Part shown: one piece after another, positions 43,483 through 50,473 of the stretch
How the letters are laid out: each line of letters starts with the position of its first letter
Position numbering within the stretch: the first letter of the stretch is position 1
DNA from: Parachryseolinea silvisoli
Lineage (GTDB): Bacteria; Bacteroidota; Bacteroidia; Cytophagales; Cyclobacteriaceae
Assembly: GCF_021190955.1 (NCBI RefSeq)
Contig: NZ_JAIOAO010000003.1
Location: 744,001-808,000, forward strand
Length of the DNA: 64,000 nt
Reading direction: 5' to 3'
The notes under the pieces: model-generated
Seen by the model: the letters and a program-made list of their open reading frames with translations, nothing else
Databases searched by the model: none
Told to the model about the DNA's origin: nothing
Program-made: the position numbers and the translations under genes

Positions 43483-45870
43483 ATGTTAAGTGCTTCCATG
43501 GAGGGGTTTCCTGATCCCGGCCGCCCCTCAAATTACCATCGTGCCCCGAGTTACCAACATCCCACGCAGCGGGTTCGCACTAAATGCAATAGCCGCCTCA
43601 CGCACTGTTTCAAGGAAATCAATTTCCCACATTGCAACTATCGGTTATCCTTCTTATTTTACTATAGCCTATGCACCAAAACATTGCGAGCACCAGAAAC
43701 CAAATCGAACGATGCCACCCGACAACCTGTAGCAACCCCTGCGTCCCAGGAGTACAGTAACGATGCAGGCTCTTATCAGTTTATCGATAACCGCCCCGAG
43801 GCGATCGCACAAAGAAAGTTTCAGGAAATTGCGAACCACAGTCAGCAATCCCGGCAGGCGGCGCAACGCATTCAGCAGATTCAGTCTTCAGGTCCTGCGA
43901 TTGAAACAGGCCCTCCCGCGTTACAGCTCTTACCCTGCGGTCATCGAAGCGAGGGCGGTGTTATTCAACGACTTATTACCGAGCCCCCGCCATCAAAACC
44001 TGGCATCGAGCTGCTGGAAACCTATGTATTCGGTACGCCGGTGAATAAAAGAAGGCAAACTTTTGAGCAAGCGGCCACCGCCGAAAATAATAGCAAAACG
44101 TTGTTCGAGCAGTTGGTGGCCCTCCTGGATAAAGGAGACGCTGAATCTGCGCTTGACAAAATCCATCAGATTATAGAAAGGGTAAACACAAGCGAAACAA
44201 ACGAGACACACCATCCCAATCCGCAAACCCGGATCAGGGATAAGGTACGCGCGGTGGAATTTGCCAAGGAACGGGAGGCTCCCTATACGATCAGTGAAAC
44301 CACGGAGAGCGTGGAGTACGCCAACCGGGCCAGGAAGTTAATTCTGGAATCCGATCTCCGGAAGCAATCGTTGCTGTTTATGCTCGGTGTACTGGTCTTG
44401 CCCAATGGACAACGTATTGTAGCGCTGTCGGGCAATCGATCGGATGTGATCGCGCCGCTGGCAAAATTGTTACTGGAAGCTAAATTCCCGTTATGGGGAG
44501 ATATGGTATATGATAAACAGTCGATTTCGGGCGAGGATGACGACACATACAAAGCGAGCGCGAGGGAAGCTGTAGAGACCGACAAAACCGGGCACTTTAC
44601 TTTCGACAAGAATAAACTCGTACGCACAACTGTAAAGGACCGGGAACAAGATTTAGGTTCCTATCCGGCAACCTGTGCGGCGGCTGTAGCCCTTTCTGTA
44701 GCAAAATCAGTAGCCCCGACTGCGTTCGCCGCGGGAGGAAGAATGGGCCTTACCGAAGTCCTGATTTCTACCAACGAGAATTCTGAAGTCACGATCTACA
44801 ATAAAGAAACTGGCGACGGCGAGCGGTTCGGAATGAAAGCGCCAGATGTTCCTTCCTGTCATGTTTGCCAAATGCAACTTAACTCCGTGGCCCGGCAGGT
44901 TGTTGCCCTCGAGCGGGCGGGCATCGCGCAAAGTTTGCAAAAGGCTGTGGTGGACCAATCCGAAGGCATCGAAGGCATGAACAAGAAGCTCAAGGACCTG
45001 TACACGCAGCTTGAAAAGGAGAGAAGTGTAGAATCGCAAGGAGAAGGCCTACAGAAAACCCTTCAGACGTTGGACGTAACCCAACACGAACTGAATGAAC
45101 AAGGTAAAGTCATACGGGCCGGAATCAAGAGCTTGGAAAGAGAGCGTAGTTCGATTGTAACGCAACTGGATGACTTGGATAGAAAAATTGCCGATTCGCT
45201 GGCAGAGACCAAAAAGCTTACCACCAAGCAGAATGAGCTACGGAACCTACAGCGGCAGAAAGAAGAAATCGAGTCTATCATAGCGGGACTGCAAAATACA
45301 ATCCAGACACTTCAGGCCGACCAGACAACCTTATCCACCACAAGTGGGTGGGGGCACGCTCCAATGTATAGCGCGTGGTACGGACACTTAGCGACCATGC
45401 AAAGCCGAAAAGGGCAAACGTTCAGCAACTCGACAAAAGACACCATTACTGCCGATCTGGCACAAGATCTTGCGCAACAACAAAGTAATTTAAAAATAGG
45501 TCAGCAAAGTCTGGGAAAAGAATCTTCTACCGATGTTCAAAACAAAATCGATGCGCTTCAGGATAAACGCAGCGATGAGCATAAAGCGAGAGAGGACTGG
45601 GAAAGCGATAAACGTAAGCTAAAACCATCGAAAGAGGGGCTCGATGGACAGATCGATGATAAAAATAAAGAGCTTGATACCCACGGGCTGAAAAAGAAAC
45701 AGCTTGATGAACAGATGGGCCAGGTAAAACAAAAGTTGGAAGAAGTAGAAAGGGCCGGCCGGTCGGCCAGAAGTATAGAATCGAAAATAGAAAAACTCAA
45801 AACGGATATTGCACGAGCCTCAACCCAATTGAAAAGAACGAAAATGAGCCATGACGTGTACAAAGATTAA
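43483..45870 (+). CDS. Putative injected/secreted effector: eCIS-like leader, deaminase-like fold, coiled coil
   Basis: The open frame encodes 795 residues; the first roughly 65 look non-coding and follow a repeat copy. The likely protein start is near 43671-43684. ATG CAC at 43671 is one base out of frame with TLRAPETKSND, so a one-base insertion or a TTG start (43684) is possible. Residues about 96-120 (SYQFIDNRPEAIAQRKFQE) match the FVDNRPEAxAQRK leader I recall from proteins associated with contractile injection systems. GVLVLPNGQRIVALSGN, CAAAVALSVA (Cys398) and SCHVCQ (Cys459, Cys462) trace a cytidine-deaminase-like fold of YwqJ type, but the catalytic Glu position is Ala. Residues about 480-795 are long coiled coils. 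There is no signal peptide, and base composition is AT-richer than in neighbours. Confidence 0.7.
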   Translation: MLSASMEGFPDPGRPSNYHRAPSYQHPTQRVRTKCNSRLTHCFKEINFPHCNYRLSFLFYYSLCTKTLRAPETKSNDATRQPVATPASQEYSNDAGSYQFIDNRPEAIAQRKFQEIANHSQQSRQAAQRIQQIQSSGPAIETGPPALQLLPCGHRSEGGVIQRLITEPPPSKPGIELLETYVFGTPVNKRRQTFEQAATAENNSKTLFEQLVALLDKGDAESALDKIHQIIERVNTSETNETHHPNPQTRIRDKVRAVEFAKEREAPYTISETTESVEYANRARKLILESDLRKQSLLFMLGVLVLPNGQRIVALSGNRSDVIAPLAKLLLEAKFPLWGDMVYDKQSISGEDDDTYKASAREAVETDKTGHFTFDKNKLVRTTVKDREQDLGSYPATCAAAVALSVAKSVAPTAFAAGGRMGLTEVLISTNENSEVTIYNKETGDGERFGMKAPDVPSCHVCQMQLNSVARQVVALERAGIAQSLQKAVVDQSEGIEGMNKKLKDLYTQLEKERSVESQGEGLQKTLQTLDVTQHELNEQGKVIRAGIKSLERERSSIVTQLDDLDRKIADSLAETKKLTTKQNELRNLQRQKEEIESIIAGLQNTIQTLQADQTTLSTTSGWGHAPMYSAWYGHLATMQSRKGQTFSNSTKDTITADLAQDLAQQQSNLKIGQQSLGKESSTDVQNKIDALQDKRSDEHKAREDWESDKRKLKPSKEGLDGQIDDKNKELDTHGLKKKQLDEQMGQVKQKLEEVERAGRSARSIESKIEKLKTDIARASTQLKRTKMSHDVYKD

Positions 45871-45879
45871 TGAACACGT

Positions 45880-45958
45880 CTGGCGCAAGTGTCTGACACC
45901 TGGCGCTGGCGCGGGGCGGTCACTTGTGCCCATCAGGTTGCCGTCTGTGACTGGCGTA
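45880..45958. repeat. REP-like intergenic element, copy C
   Basis: CTGGCGCAAGTG to CTGGCGTA. The first stem is CAAGTG...CACTTG, where copy A has CAAGTC...GACTTG: a compensatory C-G to G-C swap. The end stem is GCCGTC-TGT-GACTGGC with a bulge. It lies between the convergent ends of the effector-like gene and the cyanophycinase gene. Confidence 0.7.
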
Positions 45959-45976
45959 GACACACGCATACGCTCT

Positions 45977-46816
45977 TTACTTAAATCGATATACCTCCCC
46001 GGGCAACAAAATCGTCAATCTCAAATCCTTCGCACCCAACTTCCCATTGCGCAGACTCTTCGACTTCTTCGGATTTTCTAACACAACCACCTGCGACTCG
46101 CCAACAACCTCGAACGTATTCCCATCCACTAAAATAGCAGTAGCCTCATCAATACCAATCCCCGTCAACTGCGGAAACTCGATCACAGCACTAATCAACC
46201 GATTATACCGACTGCGCCGCACAAAATGCTGATCCACAATCGTCTGCTGCATAAGACCCAACCCCGGCTTAGTCTCGATATTCTCCGCTTCAATATTCCG
46301 AAAGGTCGAAGCATAGTCAGGATGCTTCAGCTCATTTCCCGTGATCATTACCTTACTCATCACCGCCGCGCCCGCGCTCGTACCGCTCACCACAGCACCA
46401 CGATTCCGCGCGTCAAGTATAGCTTTCTCAATTTCCGTCCCCCGCACGACATCCATAAAACGATTCTGATCGCCGCCGGAGATATAGATCAGGTTCGCCC
46501 GACGCACCGAGTCCAACCGCGCAGGCGTAGGCGCTTCGCCCTTTATAAAGTTGATGCCATACACATGCGGTACCCCCAGCTTGACTAACTGAGTTTTGAC
46601 ATAATATACAGCCGAATCCGGCTCAGCACTGGACATCGGCAAGACCAGGGCGTAACCACCTTGCCGAAGTCCCGCCTCGGCAATCAAACGTTCCACCAAA
46701 GCATCCGGCCGGGCACCGCCACCGATGATAAAAAGCTTCCCTGCGTGTCCCGGTTGCGCCCATACGCATCTCGCAGAGAATAATAAAATAAACAGTGTTA
46801 TACTGTAATGTTTCAT
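45977..46816 (-). CDS. Exported cyanophycinase (peptidase S51)
   Basis: The 279-residue product starts MKHYSITLFILLFSARCVWAQ, a signal peptide. The S51 fold shows KLFIIGGGARPDALVERLI at the start, ISGGDQNRFMD, and the nucleophile elbow VSGTSAGAAVMS with the active Ser. Later come VDQHFVRRSRYNRLI and GIGIDEATAILVDG, all typical of cyanophycinases. These cleave multi-Arg-poly-Asp (cyanophycin) to beta-Asp-Arg dipeptides; some relatives act on other peptides. The frame extends to 46987, but the ATG at 46816 gives the signal peptide. It lies 61 bases downstream of the SusC/D-propeller operon on the same strand, so it may be that operon's enzyme. Confidence 0.9.
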   Translation of the reverse strand: MKHYSITLFILLFSARCVWAQPGHAGKLFIIGGGARPDALVERLIAEAGLRQGGYALVLPMSSAEPDSAVYYVKTQLVKLGVPHVYGINFIKGEAPTPARLDSVRRANLIYISGGDQNRFMDVVRGTEIEKAILDARNRGAVVSGTSAGAAVMSKVMITGNELKHPDYASTFRNIEAENIETKPGLGLMQQTIVDQHFVRRSRYNRLISAVIEFPQLTGIGIDEATAILVDGNTFEVVGESQVVVLENPKKSKSLRNGKLGAKDLRLTILLPGEVYRFK

Positions 46817-46877
46817 AGAGCGATATAAAAATGAATGTTCACGCCCGCAGAGCAGGCGTGAACATATTAAGAGTGAA

Positions 46878-48014
46878 TTATTTAATCTTTCCGATAGCAA
46901 GGCCACGAGAAGTAACGCCGGTATACCAGGGCTCAGGAGATGTTCCGTCGGCATTCGCGCGCATGATGCGGTCATTGCCTCGATCATTCCAATAGACCTT
47001 GTCTTCCGATCCGTCGTAGGCTATGCCATACACGATGTTCGGCATGGCTGACACAATCGCAAGGGGAGTTGTTGTGCGGCCTAAGTCGACTGTCATCATG
47101 TCCGCAGTTTCGCTGACAAGATTATACGTGTCGTAATATAAACGGTCTCCGACTACCAGCACACCGCCGCCGCCGGCGCCTGGTATAAATTCCTCCTGGC
47201 TTGTGCCGTCCACGTTCTTGCGCCAAACGCCACCATCATAGGTATTCCAGTATAGGCGTTTATTTACAGGATCGACTGACATGCCGGTTGGGTCTATGGC
47301 TTGGCCCGTCACAAAGTCTTCATAAGCAGTAACGTTGTCGTTGTCGAGCTTTGTGCGACGGATGCCGGTGTCAGTATCCCAATACAACATGTTGTTTGCA
47401 TAGTCGATTGCCACTGCATTGGTGGTGCCGATGCCCGTCCGGAATTCAGCCAGGCCGGTGCCATCGATGTTCGCCACCAGTATTTTATTCGTGCCATTCT
47501 CAGCGATATAAAGCTTGTCGTGCGCCGTATCGACCGCGATGCCGTAGCCGTCGCTGAGTGATTTGATGCCAGTGCTGGAAGGCAGGGGAGCTTGTTCATT
47601 GATCAATGCCGTGAGTACCTCGCTACCGTCAGTGAAATATATTGGTATGCCGGTAGCATTTGGGTCTTTAATAACAAGCCTCATCTCAGATTCAATAATC
47701 TCGTTTGAGTTGCTTGTGACAATGACCAAATTGACGTCATATGCACCAGGCCGCTTATAGAGGTGTACCGGATCTTTTTCCGTGGACGACGTGCCGTCAC
47801 CAAAGCTCCAGGAATACACCACTGCGCCGGCTCGATCCGGAATGATCGAAACGTTCGCGAACGTCGCCTGCGCAGGCGCAAACTCGTTATTGTCAATTGC
47901 GACCGTGAACTTCGGTACGGTACTCGCTGGCGGTACCGGGTAATCTTCCTCTCCGCATCCATGGATCATGACAAGCACGAAGCCGGTCATTAGAATATAT
48001 AGTTTTCGTATCAT
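46878..48014 (-). CDS. PKD plus YWTD/NHL-propeller lipoprotein
   Basis: The 378-residue product has a lipobox (LVMIHGC) and one PKD domain (YSWSFGDGTSSTEKDPVHLY, about residues 35-115). A six-bladed propeller follows, with YWTD-like repeats such as DTAHDKLYIAENGTNKI, YANNMLYWDTDTG, VNKRLYWNTYDGG and SEDKVYWNDRGND. It is a paralogue of the protein encoded upstream at 48025-49122. As an outer-membrane surface lipoprotein in a SusC/D operon it probably binds the ligand outside the cell, like SusE/SGBP proteins, though its fold differs. The gene follows its paralogue by 10 bases. Confidence 0.85.
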   Translation of the reverse strand: MIRKLYILMTGFVLVMIHGCGEEDYPVPPASTVPKFTVAIDNNEFAPAQATFANVSIIPDRAGAVVYSWSFGDGTSSTEKDPVHLYKRPGAYDVNLVIVTSNSNEIIESEMRLVIKDPNATGIPIYFTDGSEVLTALINEQAPLPSSTGIKSLSDGYGIAVDTAHDKLYIAENGTNKILVANIDGTGLAEFRTGIGTTNAVAIDYANNMLYWDTDTGIRRTKLDNDNVTAYEDFVTGQAIDPTGMSVDPVNKRLYWNTYDGGVWRKNVDGTSQEEFIPGAGGGGVLVVGDRLYYDTYNLVSETADMMTVDLGRTTTPLAIVSAMPNIVYGIAYDGSEDKVYWNDRGNDRIMRANADGTSPEPWYTGVTSRGLAIGKIK

Positions 48015-48024
48015 AGATTACCCG

Positions 48025-49122
48025 TTATTTCTTTAAGAATATACCCCGCGGGCTACCCAGACCCGTTTTAAGTACGGATTTATGCGTGCCGTCCAGGTTC
48101 GCCTGGAAGATTTCGCCCGTGTCACGGTTCGACCAGTATAACCGGCCTTCGGCGTTGTCAACGACAATACCATAAATGCGGCCGCCGCCGTCGTTTATAG
48201 GCTCGACGTTGCTCCCGTCGAGATTGGCCCGGTACAGCGTCTCCGCATTCTCGAAGTAAATTTTGTCGTTCCCGGTATCTACCTGAATGCCGTAACCTGA
48301 CACATCGGAAAGAATGGAAGTCGCATCGCTTCCGTCGAGGTTCGCGCGGTACAGTTCCTCGGTATCTTCATCGATGTAATATATTTTGTCGTGCTTGGTG
48401 TCCACGGCCAAAGCATAGAACCAACCATCACCAGTAACAACGTATTCCTGATCTGTACCGTCCAGGTTTGCCCGGCCGATATGGCCCAATTCATCGCCGT
48501 CCCAGTCTTGCGCCCAGTAAATCTTTCCGTTTTCTACATCCAGGGAAATTTGATACGGATCATAAAGACCGTCGACAATAACCTTTAAGTCCGTGCCGTC
48601 AAGATTCACGCTCCAGATTTTCCCCTCGCCTGTCACTTCGAAATCACCGAAGTATACTTTTTGGTGCTCCGGATCGTACGCGAGCCCAGGCCCCGCCATA
48701 CCGGAAACATCAAGGAAGTCGGTCACGTCACCAGGCGTGGTGATGCCAAATTTTGCAATGAGCGAAGCATCGACATCTACGTAGTATAACTCCGGATCAG
48801 GCAACACCGTAATTTCCGAGCTCGAGATCGTCGAACCGCCCGCACCTGTCGATAGTAAACTCACGGTATACGTACCGCCCGCAGCGTAGCTTTTCGTAGG
48901 AGAAATATCTTTCGAAGTCGTGCCGTCGCCAAAGCTCCATTTAAACGCCGTGGCATTCGCCGATGTATTCGTGAAGGTAATTTCATCGCCGATCTTCACC
49001 GTGGTCTTGTCGGCCGTAAAACCCGACGTAGCCTGTGGGGGAGTAGAGTCGTCGTCGCCACAAGAAACAACAACGATCAGCAGAAAGAGGAAGGTCAGGG
49101 ATCTATAAAGTTTTGTATTCAT
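48025..49122 (-). CDS. PKD plus YWTD-propeller lipoprotein
   Basis: The 365-residue product has lipobox VVVSC, an Asp-rich linker (GDDDSTPP), a PKD domain (KWSFGDGTTSKDISPTKSYA) and a propeller. Its blades contain repeated LDGTDL/NLDGSD motifs (EHQKVYFGDFE, ENGKIYWAQDWDGDELGHI, KHDKIYYIDEDTEELYRAN, AEGRLYWSNRDTGEIFQAN). This is the low-density-lipoprotein-receptor YWTD pattern. It lies 23 bases after the SusD gene and precedes a paralogue, so the pair arose by duplication. Surface ligand binding is inferred; no catalytic motif is seen. Confidence 0.85.
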   Translation of the reverse strand: MNTKLYRSLTFLFLLIVVVSCGDDDSTPPQATSGFTADKTTVKIGDEITFTNTSANATAFKWSFGDGTTSKDISPTKSYAAGGTYTVSLLSTGAGGSTISSSEITVLPDPELYYVDVDASLIAKFGITTPGDVTDFLDVSGMAGPGLAYDPEHQKVYFGDFEVTGEGKIWSVNLDGTDLKVIVDGLYDPYQISLDVENGKIYWAQDWDGDELGHIGRANLDGTDQEYVVTGDGWFYALAVDTKHDKIYYIDEDTEELYRANLDGSDATSILSDVSGYGIQVDTGNDKIYFENAETLYRANLDGSNVEPINDGGGRIYGIVVDNAEGRLYWSNRDTGEIFQANLDGTHKSVLKTGLGSPRGIFLKK

Positions 49123-49145
49123 AATGCAAAGGATATAGGTCAGGA

Positions 49146-50468
49146 TTAATAGCCGTGATTTTGTTCCATGTCAGGATGCCGGTTGGTCAGAATCTCCTCC
49201 AGCGGTATCGGAAAGAGCGTCTGGTCAACGTCATTCACCAGGGGCAATACGTCGAGTGCCCGGTTCGTGCGCACCAGGTCGAACCAACGATGGCCTTCGA
49301 ACGCAAACTCGATACGCCGCTCGTATTCGATGGCCGTCAGCAGCGTGGTATAGCTTGCCGCTTCGGTATCTTCCAATCCCGCGCGGTGACGAATAACGTT
49401 GATGTCCGCCCGGATCGAGTCGATATTGCCTTGTGAACGGGCGTCGGCTTCGGCACGGATCAGGTACATCTCTGCCAGGCGAAGTACAATGACATTCTCT
49501 GCGCCGGTAGCCAGGTCGTCATACTTGGCAGGGTAGTAGACGTTGGACGTGTCGTGAAGGCTTGCCTGCTTCCGCAGCGTGTCGGCGGGCTCATAGGCCG
49601 CCAGCATCTCCGCCGGCGGGGCCACTTCCCGGCGGCCGTTTAACGCGACGGGCAAGGCATATTCGGCAATCCGGTTTCGATTGATGGTCGTAAAGTCTAT
49701 TTCGAAAATGGACTCGTTTGACTGGTCGACAAAGATCTTGTCGTACGCCAGCAGGGCATAGGCCTTGCTGTCGATCACCTGCTTGGCTTTCGCGCGGGCC
49801 AGCGCATAATCACCTTTGTAAAGATAGACACGTGCCAGCAACGCCGTGGCGGCATGTTTGGATGCCCGCGCTTTCTGCGACGACACCGGTAGTTTTGCTT
49901 CGGCAAATATCAGGTCGGCAATGACCTGTTCGTACACCGCGTCGACGCTGGAGCGGGGCACGTCGACACCATCCGATCCCACCGTCGCGGTAAGCTTGAT
50001 GGGAATGGCCCCGAAGAAGTTCAGCAGGTTAAAATGGTTGAGTGCGCGGATAAATTGTAGCTCAGCCAGCGCCAGCGTTTTCTCCTCTTCGGTCATGTCG
50101 GCAATCGTAGTGATCTTCGCGATCACATTGTTGGCAATATTGATGCCCTGATACGCCGATGTCCAGATGCCATCGATCGATCCGTTCTCGGGGAGAATGG
50201 CATTGTTATCGACCTGGGCGTATTCTTGCGCTGTCGCATCACTCGGGTGATACAGGTTGTCGGCCGCCAGGTCGGAAAAGAGCAGGTACGTGCGACCGTA
50301 GTAGCCGAGGTTAGTAAAAGATGCATACGCGCCGAGAATTCCTTTCTCGATACCGTTCTTGTCTTTAAATGCTGCGTCGACTGAAATGCTGTCGGTCGGC
50401 TTCACGTCGAGCACATCGCAGGCCGAGACAACGGCCAGGAGCAGCGTGAAATAGAGTATCTTCTTCAT
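49146..50468 (-). CDS. SusD/RagB family outer-membrane lipoprotein
   Basis: The 440-residue product starts MKKILYFTLLLAVVSAC (lipobox VSAC) and DVLDVKPTDSISVDAAF, the SusD start. It has the usual LAELQFIRALNHFNLLNFFG helix and the C-terminal LRLAEMYLIRAEADAR and EYERRIEFAFEGHRWFDLVR regions. It acts as the surface lid of the SusC barrel encoded 5 bases upstream. The operon order SusC, SusD, two propeller lipoproteins, cyanophycinase suggests a peptide rather than glycan ligand. Confidence 0.95.
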   Translation of the reverse strand: MKKILYFTLLLAVVSACDVLDVKPTDSISVDAAFKDKNGIEKGILGAYASFTNLGYYGRTYLLFSDLAADNLYHPSDATAQEYAQVDNNAILPENGSIDGIWTSAYQGINIANNVIAKITTIADMTEEEKTLALAELQFIRALNHFNLLNFFGAIPIKLTATVGSDGVDVPRSSVDAVYEQVIADLIFAEAKLPVSSQKARASKHAATALLARVYLYKGDYALARAKAKQVIDSKAYALLAYDKIFVDQSNESIFEIDFTTINRNRIAEYALPVALNGRREVAPPAEMLAAYEPADTLRKQASLHDTSNVYYPAKYDDLATGAENVIVLRLAEMYLIRAEADARSQGNIDSIRADINVIRHRAGLEDTEAASYTTLLTAIEYERRIEFAFEGHRWFDLVRTNRALDVLPLVNDVDQTLFPIPLEEILTNRHPDMEQNHGY

Positions 50469-50473
50469 GATTG

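Noticed and set aside
43490-43732. An 80-codon open frame over the start of the orphan gene
   Set aside because: It overlaps a repeat fragment and the coding frame that continues into a recognisable protein.
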